The notes beneath the pieces were generated by a model. The model made no database searches and was not told the origin of the DNA. It saw only the letters and a list, made by a program, of their open reading frames with translations. 64,000 nt of DNA from Acidobacteriota bacterium (GTDB lineage Bacteria > Acidobacteriota > Terriglobia > Terriglobales > Acidobacteriaceae), in contig JABCZL010000002.1 of the NCBI GenBank assembly GCA_013289685.1, positions 62,001-126,000 on the forward strand, given 5' to 3'. Position numbers and translations under genes: made by a program. Numbering within the stretch: the first letter of the stretch is position 1; the number at the start of each line of letters is the position of its first letter. This document shows positions 52,717 through 61,057 of the stretch, in pieces.

Positions 52717-53991
52717 TCAGTTGCAGCCAAAAGCCTGAAGATGTCGCAGCCGCTCGCCGGCGTCTTTTGTTCCGCGGAGGGCCGCTGAATCGAGCAGGAT
52801 GCGCGCCTGGTCGCAATTCTTCGGAACTCCATCGCCTTTCAGATACAAGTCCGCTAGAAGAACGCTCGCACTGCCATTGTGCTTGCCCATGGCTTTCCAG
52901 AGCCACTTGGCCGCCTCGGCGCTGTTGCGCGGCTCGCCATTGGCTCCGTGAAGGTAACGCTGCGCCATAGCGAGTTCTTCGGCGCCGTTTCCCGCAAGAC
53001 TTTCCGCCGTCGGATTCTTCTCGGTGATTAGAGTCGAGGGTGGGGCAGCCTTAGCGGTCGTGTCCCTGCCGCTTTTCGGGGTAGCGTCCTCACTCGCCGG
53101 ATCGGCCGCCGCAGCACGGGAAGGGACACCGGCTGGCTGGTTCGATGCGGGAGGTTGTTCCGGAGCATCCGCTTTCGATGTGCTCGGCGCAGCCGGAGCC
53201 GGTGTCGCGGGCAGCGTCGTCGCAGCAGCGGTCGAATCCTGCAATGCAGCGTGCGAATTCCCGGAGGTGGTTTGCGAACTGCGCCAGGCCATGTAACCCA
53301 GCGCGAAAATCAACGTCGCCAGCGCGATCCCCACATAGACGCGGTAGGAGCGTGAAGTCGGCGGATCGCTGAAGATATCGTCGCGGTAGCCAGTGTCGCG
53401 GGCGCTCCGAAACAACGACAATTCATTGGCAAGCAATGCCGGTTCGTACACAGCTCCTGCAGACGGAGCAGGTCGATCCTGAAGCCGGTCTTCGATAGGC
53501 CGATCCTCGATAGGCCAATCTTCGATACGCTGATCTTTCGGGCCGGCGACCTGAGGATCCTCGACGTGAAGATCCGCAACATGCAAATCTGCCACATGAA
53601 TGCCGGTGGCCGTGGGTTGTTCCGCCAGAGCAATGCCACAGATACCGCAAAACCGGTGAGATGCAGGATTCTCGCGGCCGCACCTGTGACAGCGAACGCC
53701 GGCCGGTTGTGCTTCCGCAAACGATGGAGCGGCTGCGATCGCACGCTGTGGGGCTGAGCGTTCCAAGTCCGAGGATGCATGCGCGGCGTTGGTGACATCG
53801 TGCTGCGGATTCTCCGTCCGCAACTCCCGCAGCAACTCCAGCACAGCCTGCTCGCGTTTTTCCGGCGGGCTGGTGAAATAAACCTCGGCCCAGCGACCCA
53901 TGTTTTGGGCCAGGAGGGGATTCAGAAGAGGGTTCAACTCAGGCGACGGCAAGGTGCCGGCACCGTCGGAATGGTCGGTTTGATGCGGCAA
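52717..53991 (-). CDS. Zinc-ribbon, single-span membrane protein with Sel1-type repeats
   Basis: 424 aa starting at a TTG with GGAGA upstream. Residues ~98-120 form a zinc ribbon (CHRCGRENPASHRFCGICG). Residues ~130-180 are a pentapeptide-repeat linker (HVADLHVADLHVEDP, then IEDWPIEDRPIEDR) encoded by 15-bp tandem units. One membrane span follows (VYVGIALATLIFALGYMAW, ~220-238). After an Ala/Pro/Ser-rich stretch come Sel1-like helical repeats (~345-424; AMAQRYLHGANGEPRNSAEAAKWLWKA). The architecture suggests a membrane-anchored scaffold. It follows the GAF protein gene on the same strand by 135 bp, and both have a zinc ribbon and one span. Confidence 0.75.
   Translation of the reverse strand: MPHQTDHSDGAGTLPSPELNPLLNPLLAQNMGRWAEVYFTSPPEKREQAVLELLRELRTENPQHDVTNAAHASSDLERSAPQRAIAAAPSFAEAQPAGVRCHRCGRENPASHRFCGICGIALAEQPTATGIHVADLHVADLHVEDPQVAGPKDQRIEDWPIEDRPIEDRLQDRPAPSAGAVYEPALLANELSLFRSARDTGYRDDIFSDPPTSRSYRVYVGIALATLIFALGYMAWRSSQTTSGNSHAALQDSTAAATTLPATPAPAAPSTSKADAPEQPPASNQPAGVPSRAAAADPASEDATPKSGRDTTAKAAPPSTLITEKNPTAESLAGNGAEELAMAQRYLHGANGEPRNSAEAAKWLWKAMGKHNGSASVLLADLYLKGDGVPKNCDQARILLDSAALRGTKDAGERLRHLQAFGCN
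53475..53595. repeat. 15-bp tandem units in the zinc-ribbon protein gene
   Basis: Units such as CTTCGATAGGCCGAT, CCTCGATAGGCCAAT and CTTCGATACGCTGAT repeat with 15-bp spacing, followed by a second related block. On the minus strand they encode imperfect pentapeptides (PIEDR, HVADL) in the linker between the zinc ribbon and the membrane span. Confidence 0.7.
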
Positions 53992-54126
53992 ATAGCGTTC
54001 TCCGGTTTAACCAAAAACTTGAAGAGAATTTGTGGGCGAACCCTATCTTTTAGATTGCACTCTGGAGGCCGGGAGTTGTCAACTGAAACCACGAGGTAAC
54101 CGCAAGTGGCGGCCTGGCAAGGACTT

Positions 54127-56061
54127 TCAGTCGCAGGCCTTTCGGGAGGCGGGCTCGAACTGGTCCAGTTGCGCGTCCCGCTGTGAAGTAAATTTCCCCT
54201 TCGGCGTCTTCCCGTACAGGTCGGCTCCGGGGCAATAGTAAAGCGCGGTGTGGAGATCGACCCAGACCTGTGTCTCAGGATTTCCCTTGGATTCCGGCGT
54301 CGGTGGCGCCTCCGCCAGACCCATGCTGATGAGCATCCGGTCGAACAGCGAAAGATCAGCCTCAGGCGAGGGTTTGCGATGAGCCGCCGCTGCGGCGGCC
54401 GGACTCCCCGTGGGTCTGAAGGAATGCTTGGGCAAGGTTACCCAGCGAATGACACCGGCAATCAGCAGGACGGCAATCGCCAGGTAGATATCGCCTCGGT
54501 GAGAATTCCAGAACCGGGCCACTCCCCCAGGACCGTGTGTAGAGGCCAGTTGCTCCAGGAAATCGCGGGCGCTGGCCGCAGAACTCCACGCGGCGGTAGT
54601 TTCCGTTTTTGCAAGCGCCGTGGATTGTGGGGCCTCGACCTCGTCTTCTTCGCCGGTCTCCAGAGGGCCGGTTTCCAAAGGAACTTCAATATCCGACAGT
54701 ACGGGCTCCTCGAACTCTGCATGGATCGTCGATGGATGGATCGTCGATTGAGCGCTGGTTGATGGATAACTCGTCGATTGACGGGTCGGTAATTGGTGGC
54801 TCAGCGCATCGCTGAATTCGGTAGACTCGGCCTCACCAACCGGTAGCTTGACCGCTGCAAAAAGCGCGCGCGTTTGACCTGCGAGCGGATCGGTCAGAGA
54901 TTTCTCCGAGGGGATTCGATCCGAGGGGATACGATCAAGGTTCACTTGCGATACCAGCGGAGCGGGTGCGCGATCGACAGAATCCAGCGCGGAACTCTTC
55001 CTCATCGCTTCCTGCATATGCCACATAGACGCCACTTTGCTCTGCATGCTGGGCGGCTCGTAGTCGCTGCTGCGCGGCGTTCCGCAATTTCCGCAGAACT
55101 GTTCCTCTCCTACGAGTTGGTGCGCGCATTTCCGGCAAAAGAAATCAGACGCGGTCGCTGCTGCGGCCGGAGCGATGGGCCGAATCTTCGTTTCTTCAGC
55201 TGGAGGCTTGTCGACCAGAGTCGCGAGATTCGGCGTCAGCTTTTCCAGTGCTTCCAGCATGGCGGCACGTTCGTTCGCGCGCGATTTCATCCGGGTGACT
55301 TCTTCGTCGCGCACCAGCGCTTCGGTTACTAATCCGGCCATGAGTTGGCAGGTGTGAACATCCTGATCGGTAAAGGCCTGCGTGGTGGCGTAGTAAAGCT
55401 CCAGGCCGCCTGCGACTTTGCCATTGTGAAAAACTGGAACCGCGATCAGCGACTCGATGCCCCGACGGCGGCACTGTTCCGCATCCACCAGCAATTCGAG
55501 ATTGACATCAGCACAGCGGAAGACGTCCCCGGTCTCAAGGCACGAGGCGCAGAGCGCTTTTTCCACGGGAACATCGGTGCCCATAGCCGGCGTCAGTGTT
55601 CCGGCACTTGCCCGGTAGCGCAGGTTCTCGCCATCTTCTTTGTCATCGAGGATGCCAATCGCAGCACCGCTCGCGCGAGCGATCTGGATCAGTTGCTCGG
55701 CGACCAACGACAGCGCGCTCCCCAATTCCAGATGACGAAGTTGAATCAGGTGCTGGGTTCCGACGATCTTGGCCAGAGTGGAGGTGTAATCGGCGTTGGG
55801 CGCGGCCGGCTCTGGTTCCTGGATTTGCGGCGCGCCCTGGGCAAGGGTGGAACGCAGTTCCGCCTCGAGCTGTTCGGGCTTCAGTTCGGGCAGCAGTTCG
55901 GACTTCAGCTCGAAGGCGAGTTCCATCTCCTGCCGTTTGCGGTTGTGTTCCTGCAGCACATAGGCCGCTTCCAGCAGCTTTGCGAGGGTCTGCTCGTCGA
56001 CAACTGGTTTGTCTTTTTCCTCAGCCACGATTTCTTTTTCCACCAGTGGAAACCGTCCCAT
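54127..56061 (-). CDS. GAF-domain protein with zinc ribbon and a membrane span
   Basis: 644 aa. Residues ~10-80 are acidic and helical. A GAF domain lies at ~110-260 (SGAAIGILDDKEDGENLRYRASAG, then IESLIAVPVFHNGKVAGGLELYYA), and a zinc ribbon at ~315-335 (CRKCAHQLVGEEQFCGNCG). A long disordered segment contains tandem pentapeptides (STIHP-like, and DRIPS twice). One span follows near 540 (LAIAVLLIAGVIRWVTL), then a short C-terminal domain. GAF domains sense small ligands or partner proteins, but no output domain is present. It begins at the ATG at 56061 and is probably co-transcribed with the zinc-ribbon/Sel1 gene downstream. Confidence 0.8.
   Translation of the reverse strand: MGRFPLVEKEIVAEEKDKPVVDEQTLAKLLEAAYVLQEHNRKRQEMELAFELKSELLPELKPEQLEAELRSTLAQGAPQIQEPEPAAPNADYTSTLAKIVGTQHLIQLRHLELGSALSLVAEQLIQIARASGAAIGILDDKEDGENLRYRASAGTLTPAMGTDVPVEKALCASCLETGDVFRCADVNLELLVDAEQCRRRGIESLIAVPVFHNGKVAGGLELYYATTQAFTDQDVHTCQLMAGLVTEALVRDEEVTRMKSRANERAAMLEALEKLTPNLATLVDKPPAEETKIRPIAPAAAATASDFFCRKCAHQLVGEEQFCGNCGTPRSSDYEPPSMQSKVASMWHMQEAMRKSSALDSVDRAPAPLVSQVNLDRIPSDRIPSEKSLTDPLAGQTRALFAAVKLPVGEAESTEFSDALSHQLPTRQSTSYPSTSAQSTIHPSTIHAEFEEPVLSDIEVPLETGPLETGEEDEVEAPQSTALAKTETTAAWSSAASARDFLEQLASTHGPGGVARFWNSHRGDIYLAIAVLLIAGVIRWVTLPKHSFRPTGSPAAAAAAHRKPSPEADLSLFDRMLISMGLAEAPPTPESKGNPETQVWVDLHTALYYCPGADLYGKTPKGKFTSQRDAQLDQFEPASRKACD
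54718..54792. repeat. 15-bp tandem units in the GAF protein gene (block 1)
   Basis: About five imperfect 15-bp units around GATGGATCGTCGATT encode repeated STIHP/STSAQ-like pentapeptides in the disordered region. Confidence 0.7.
54906..54935. repeat. 15-bp tandem duplication in the GAF protein gene (block 2)
   Basis: CCGAGGGGATTCGAT and CCGAGGGGATACGAT are adjacent, encoding DRIPSDRIPS. Confidence 0.8.
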
Positions 56062-56348
56062 GACGCAGCCCGGTATCCGGCAGGAATGCGCCTATTCTAG
56101 TGCAATAGCCGCGCCGGCACAGAGTGGCCAAAGGTGCAGCTAGCGGGGCGGGGGATGAGATTCAGGGGGGAGCGAACTTGGGCTTCCTCTGGCAGGCGGA
56201 GCCCCTTCGGCCCTGCCGATAGTCTACCGCTAGACGCGGCGGGTTGCGAGTAGTTCTTCAAGCGGGACGGGTGAGGGCAGAGTCTGGTAATCACACTCCA
56301 GTAACCACAGCAGGTTGCAACGATCTGCAACCTTCACCGCAGATCTCC

Positions 56349-59300
56349 TCATTCGGATGCGGGAGAGATCTCGGTCGGGGATTCGCTCTTACCGCTCAGA
56401 TAAAAGTGCACCGCCGGAGTGATGATGAGCGAGAGCACCATGGAAATGAGAACGCCGCCAATGACTGCGATGGCGAGCGGCTGCAACATTTGCGATCCGG
56501 CGCCGATGGCGAAGGCCAGCGGCAGCATGCCCGCGACTGTAGCCAGGGCCGTCATGACGATGGGACGCAACCGCCGGCGTCCGGCTTGCAGCATCGCATT
56601 TTCGGCGGGCAGGCCCAGAGCGCGCATCTTCTGATCGGCGTCGAGCAGCAGGATGCCGTTCTTGGCCACGATGCCGATCACCATGATCATCCCCATGAAC
56701 GATGAGATGTTGAACGTCGTGCGCGTGATCAGCAGGGCAATGAAGACGCCCGATGTGGAGAGCAAAGCCGACGACAGAATGGCGACCGGTGCCGCGAACG
56801 TTCCAAACTCAAACAGCAACACAATGAAAAGCAGCAGGACGGCAAGGATCAGCACGATTACCAGATCGTGGAACGAGCGTTGTTGCTCCGCGTAAGTTCC
56901 GCCATACACCACGCGAATGCTGGACGGAATGTGCATCCCGGCCACGACCTTTTGCACATCCGCCATGCCGCTGCCCAGGCTTCGGCCCTCCAGGCGCGCG
57001 GTGACCGCGACGTCGCGTTGCAGGTTTTCGCGGCGAACCTCAGTCTGGCCCGGATTCTCCACCACCGTCGACAGCGCGCCCAACGTCGCCGTGTGTCCCG
57101 TGCTGCTGACCAGCAGCGTGTCGCGCATGGCCTCGAGCGAGGCGCGGTTGGCAGCGGGAAAACGCACCCGCAGTGTGTAGGCACGATCATTCGTGACGAC
57201 CGGCGTAGGCGCCGGTTCGCCCTCCAGAATCGCCGAGGCGTCGAGCGCGACTTCTTCCGCGGTAAACCCGGCTCGGGCCGCCACGCTGGGATCAACCTGG
57301 AAAGTGACGGCGGGCCCGCTGATGGTGTTGTCGATCCCGTTCAGCAGGTCCACCACTCCGTCGATCTTTCCAATGGCTTCCGCCACTTTGGGTGCCCACT
57401 CTTCCAACTGCTTGGGATCCTGCGAAAACAGTTTGATCTCGATCGGCTGCGGCGCGGAGGTGAGATCGCCGATCATGTCCTGCAGAACTTGGATGAAATC
57501 GACATCCAGGGCCGGTTCCTCTTTCTTGATGTCGGCGCGCACGTCGGCCATGATCTCATCAATGTCGCGGTCGCGCTTAGCCTTCAGCTTGACCAGGATG
57601 TCGCCGCTATTGGCTTCCGTCACGGCGGCGAGCCCGAGTTGCAAACCTGTGCGTCGCGAGGTGCTCTCCACTTCAGGAAGTTCACGGAGCATCTGTTCGA
57701 CGTGATTCACGACGCGGTTGGTTTCCGCCAGCGAGCTGCCTGCCGGCATGATGTAGTCGATGACGAATCCGCCCTCGTCCATCTCCGGCAGTAAATCCGA
57801 GCCGGAGAAGGTGTAGCAGAGGTAGGAAACGAGAACTAGGCCGGCGCTGAAGAGAACCAGTAGCCGGGGCCGTTCGAGAGCTCGGCGCAGCCAGCGTTCG
57901 TGGAAGTTCACCACGCGCAGGAAGAAGCCGCTCAGGTGTTTCTCCTCGGCCGCAAGCAACTTCATCGCGTCGTCATCTTCGGCTGGGGCCTCGGCACCAT
58001 TCAGCGCCGGAGAATCGGCGGCGTCAGAACCTTCAGATTCCGGTTGCGCCCCTTTTTTCTCGTGCCGTCCCTTGATGAAATATTGGCTCAGAGTCGGCGT
58101 CCACGTTACCGCCAACACCAACGAAGTCAGCAGCGATGCCGTCATGGTCACTGCCAGCGCGCGGAAAAAGACCCCCGTAACACCGGTGATCACAATCAGC
58201 GGGATGAAGACGACCACCGGAGTGATAGTCGATCCGATCAGCGGAACCGTGATTTCTTTCAGCGCGCTGCGAATGGCTTGCCGCCGACCTTGCCCCGCGT
58301 CGCGGTGCAGGACGATGTTCTCGACCACGACGATGGCGTCATCGATGACTAGTCCCACGGCCGCTGCCAGACCACCGAGGGTCATCAGGTTGAAGCTCTC
58401 TCCCATCACCTTGAGGGCGATGAACGTTACTAGGACCGTCACCGGAATCACCAGACCCGCAACCAGCGAGGTTCCCCAATCGCGCAGAAACACCACGAGA
58501 ATGATCGACGCGAGAATCAGGCCCAGCAGGATGGCATCGCGGACGCTCTTGATCGAGTCGCCCACGATGATCGACTGATCGTAAAAAGTGTCGATGTGAA
58601 CGCCGGGGGGAAGCGTTTTGCGAAGGCGTTCGATTTCGTCGTGCACTTCCTGCGCGACCTGCACCGTGTTTCCGTCGGGCTGGCGATTAATGTTGAGCAG
58701 TACCGCTGGCTTCCCGTTCGCTGTGACCACGGTGTAGACGGGCTTCACGCCCGGCGCCACGCTGGCGACATCGCCGATCCTTACGGGAATTCCTGCCGGC
58801 GTGTTCTTGATCACCGCGTTCGCGATTTCTTCGGGCGTGCGCACCTGTCCGTCGACCAGGCCGAGATAGAGTTGGTGATTGCGCTCCAGCAGTCCCGGGG
58901 AGTCGATCAGATTGGTGCGCCGCACCGCGTCCAGAATGTCGGACACGGTGATGCTCGATGCCAGCAGCTTGGCGGGATCGGGCGTGATGTGGAATTCAGG
59001 TTCTTGCCCGCCCTGTACGATCACCGTGGACACACCTTCCAGACGGTTCAGGCGCGGCTTCATTTCGTAGGTGGCCATCTCCCACAGCTTGGTTTGCGGC
59101 ATGCTGTCGGAAGTCAGGCTGTAGCCAATGACGGGAAAGGCGGCGAAGGTCAGGCGGTGAGCTTCAATCTTCGCGGTGGCGGGCAGTTCCGGCTGCACCC
59201 GTGAAATGGCGGCGTTGACATATTGCAGCGTCTGAAACATGTCGACGTCCCAGCGGAAATAGAGATCCACTTCCGCCGATCCCCGGCTGGTGATGGAGCG

Positions 59301-59591
59301 CACGGTGAGCAGTCCGGGCACGCTGTTGACGGCTTCTTCAATGGGCCGGGTCACGGTGACCGTCATCTGGTCGATCGGCATGACGCCGTTATCGACGGCG
59401 ATCAGCACGCGAGGGAAATCCGTGGAGGGGAACACCGAAACTGGAATCGTGAAGGCGAGATAAGCGCCCAGCAGCCCGAGCGTCAGGATAAGAAAAATGA
59501 CCGGCCGGGAGTGCTGGGCAATCCAGTGCTGGCCCGACTTTTGGTCGGCTGAATCTTGATCGATCGAGCGCCCGGCCTTCGATGAGTTCAC
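56349..59591 (-). CDS. RND-family efflux pump inner-membrane transporter (HAE1/AcrB type)
   Basis: 1080 aa with the 12-span RND layout: span 1 (PVIFLILTLGLLGAYLAF), a first periplasmic loop (~60-340), spans 2-6 with GLAAAVGLVIDDAIVVVENI containing the proton-relay aspartate pair, a second periplasmic loop, and C-terminal spans with GIVAKNGILLLDADQ. It exports hydrophobic compounds by proton antiport with the adaptor and TolC encoded just upstream (18-bp gap). The GTG start at 59591 fits the spacing. The acid/Gln-rich insertion near residue 510 (EKKGAQPESEGSD) is cytoplasmic. Substrate class cannot be fixed from sequence; the asymmetric loops fit hydrophobic drugs rather than metals. Confidence 0.92.
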   Translation of the reverse strand: MNSSKAGRSIDQDSADQKSGQHWIAQHSRPVIFLILTLGLLGAYLAFTIPVSVFPSTDFPRVLIAVDNGVMPIDQMTVTVTRPIEEAVNSVPGLLTVRSITSRGSAEVDLYFRWDVDMFQTLQYVNAAISRVQPELPATAKIEAHRLTFAAFPVIGYSLTSDSMPQTKLWEMATYEMKPRLNRLEGVSTVIVQGGQEPEFHITPDPAKLLASSITVSDILDAVRRTNLIDSPGLLERNHQLYLGLVDGQVRTPEEIANAVIKNTPAGIPVRIGDVASVAPGVKPVYTVVTANGKPAVLLNINRQPDGNTVQVAQEVHDEIERLRKTLPPGVHIDTFYDQSIIVGDSIKSVRDAILLGLILASIILVVFLRDWGTSLVAGLVIPVTVLVTFIALKVMGESFNLMTLGGLAAAVGLVIDDAIVVVENIVLHRDAGQGRRQAIRSALKEITVPLIGSTITPVVVFIPLIVITGVTGVFFRALAVTMTASLLTSLVLAVTWTPTLSQYFIKGRHEKKGAQPESEGSDAADSPALNGAEAPAEDDDAMKLLAAEEKHLSGFFLRVVNFHERWLRRALERPRLLVLFSAGLVLVSYLCYTFSGSDLLPEMDEGGFVIDYIMPAGSSLAETNRVVNHVEQMLRELPEVESTSRRTGLQLGLAAVTEANSGDILVKLKAKRDRDIDEIMADVRADIKKEEPALDVDFIQVLQDMIGDLTSAPQPIEIKLFSQDPKQLEEWAPKVAEAIGKIDGVVDLLNGIDNTISGPAVTFQVDPSVAARAGFTAEEVALDASAILEGEPAPTPVVTNDRAYTLRVRFPAANRASLEAMRDTLLVSSTGHTATLGALSTVVENPGQTEVRRENLQRDVAVTARLEGRSLGSGMADVQKVVAGMHIPSSIRVVYGGTYAEQQRSFHDLVIVLILAVLLLFIVLLFEFGTFAAPVAILSSALLSTSGVFIALLITRTTFNISSFMGMIMVIGIVAKNGILLLDADQKMRALGLPAENAMLQAGRRRLRPIVMTALATVAGMLPLAFAIGAGSQMLQPLAIAVIGGVLISMVLSLIITPAVHFYLSGKSESPTEISPASE

Positions 59592-59609
59592 GCCGATGCT
59601 CCGCAGCGG

Positions 59610-61055
59610 TTATTTTTCATCGGGCGCCTTCGCGTCGGGTTTTGCGTCTTCTTTCGCGCCTTCTTTCGATCCCTCCGGAGCCTCGGCAGCTTCGATCTTG
59701 ATCTTGGTCTTGTCGGGCAGTCCGTACACGCCCGTGGCCACTACTTTGTCGCTGGCGGTGACTCCGTCGAGAATCTGCACGTCGTCGTCATTGCGGATGC
59801 CGAGTTTCACCGTCCTCTGATGGGCCCGGCCATCGGCGCCTGCGAGCATGACTGCGGTGGCGCCATCTGGCGTCGTGATGACGGAACTGGCCGGGACGAC
59901 CAGCGCGTCTTTCACGGTTTGCGCGGTCAGGGAGAGTTGCACGCTGGTCCCCGGCTTCAACGCTTGCTTCGGATTCTTCGCCTCGAGCCAGACTTCGACC
60001 GTCGTGCTGTTGGGATCAAGCGCGGGACTGACGACCGTGACCTTGCCCTCGATCGGTTGCTCGATGCCGGGCACGGTCATCGTTCCCTGGTCTCCGACTT
60101 TCAGGACCGCCGCCTCGCTCTGCGGGATGTGCGCCTTGGCGATGACCGAGGAAATATCCATCACCGTCAGCAGGGCCGTGCCGGCGGCCGCCATTTCGCC
60201 GGGATAGAGGGGACGATCCGTGACAACGCCGTTGATCGGACTGCGAATCTCTGAGTAGCTGAGTTGCGCTTGCGCTCCCAGATACTTGCCCTTGGCCGAC
60301 TCCAGCTGTCCCTCGGCAGACTTGAGCGCCTGTTCCTTGCCTTTGGCAACCAGGTAGTCGACGTGCTTCTTCGCGATCGCGTACTGGTTGCGGGCCTGCG
60401 TGATGTCGACGCGGGATTGATCGAGTTCCTTGCGGGGCAACGCACCCTGATCGAAGAGTTGCTGGCGGCTCTGAAAGATCTTTTCCTGCGCATCGAGCAC
60501 TTGTTTGGCTTGCTGCTCGTCGGCTTCCGCCTTCTGGATTTCCTGCGGCAGGCTGGCGCCCGTCGTCGTCTCATAGGCAGCCTGAGCCTGATCGTAGGAG
60601 CCTTTCGTGTCTTGGGCCGCGGCGCTCAGATCGCGATTCTCGAGAACCGCCAGCAATTCTCCCTCGTGAACCGGGCTGCCGCGCTTCACCAGGAACTTCT
60701 GCACCGGAGCACTAATCTTGGGAACGATGGCGGCCTGCTGCCGGGGAAACAGAATCGCCTGCGTGGTGATAGTGTGCTCGATGGTCGTCTTCTCGACCGC
60801 CGCGACTTGCACACTGACCGTGGGTTCTTCCTTGCTTTCGTTTTTCGAGCAACTGGCCAGCAGCAAGAGTGAGACGAGCGCGGCAAGAGCCGACGCCGCG
60901 CCGAGCCAAGCGCGTGTTCTGCTTCGGCGGTTCGCTCTAGCCAGCGGCTGATGAGGCTTGCTTTGAAAGGGTGCGGCTTTCAGCCGCGCCGCAAGTGCAG
61001 CCCCATCAATCGCGGCTTTAGCCGCTGAGGGAACTAGAGTACTGGGATGATTCAT
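59610..61055 (-). CDS. Periplasmic adaptor (membrane-fusion) lipoprotein of the RND pump
   Basis: 481 aa from the ATG at 61055, which follows the TolC stop by 2 nt. A 50-residue basic N-terminus precedes the lipoprotein signal AALVSLLLLASC. The mature protein has the lipoyl half-motif (VPKISAPVQKFLVKRGSPVHEGELLAVL), a long coiled-coil hairpin (~185-270), the second lipoyl half (YSEIRSPINGVVTDRPLYPGE), and a beta-barrel/membrane-proximal domain. It bridges pump and TolC. The unusually long n-region is encoded by a REP-like palindrome pair (60973-61025), which appears to have been inserted into the start of the gene. The C-terminus is a Lys/Glu/Asp-rich tail. Confidence 0.9.
   Translation of the reverse strand: MNHPSTLVPSAAKAAIDGAALAARLKAAPFQSKPHQPLARANRRSRTRAWLGAASALAALVSLLLLASCSKNESKEEPTVSVQVAAVEKTTIEHTITTQAILFPRQQAAIVPKISAPVQKFLVKRGSPVHEGELLAVLENRDLSAAAQDTKGSYDQAQAAYETTTGASLPQEIQKAEADEQQAKQVLDAQEKIFQSRQQLFDQGALPRKELDQSRVDITQARNQYAIAKKHVDYLVAKGKEQALKSAEGQLESAKGKYLGAQAQLSYSEIRSPINGVVTDRPLYPGEMAAAGTALLTVMDISSVIAKAHIPQSEAAVLKVGDQGTMTVPGIEQPIEGKVTVVSPALDPNSTTVEVWLEAKNPKQALKPGTSVQLSLTAQTVKDALVVPASSVITTPDGATAVMLAGADGRAHQRTVKLGIRNDDDVQILDGVTASDKVVATGVYGLPDKTKIKIEAAEAPEGSKEGAKEDAKPDAKAPDEK
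60973..61025. repeat. REP-like palindrome pair inside the adaptor gene
   Basis: GCGGCT-TTC-AGCCGC (60973-60987) and GCGGCT-TT-AGCCGC (61012-61025) form two hairpins separated by 24 bp. The layout resembles intergenic REP/BIME pairs of Acidobacteriota (from memory), but here it encodes part of the pre-signal N-terminus (AAKAAIDGAALAARLKAA). Confidence 0.65.
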
Positions 61056-61057
61056 TC

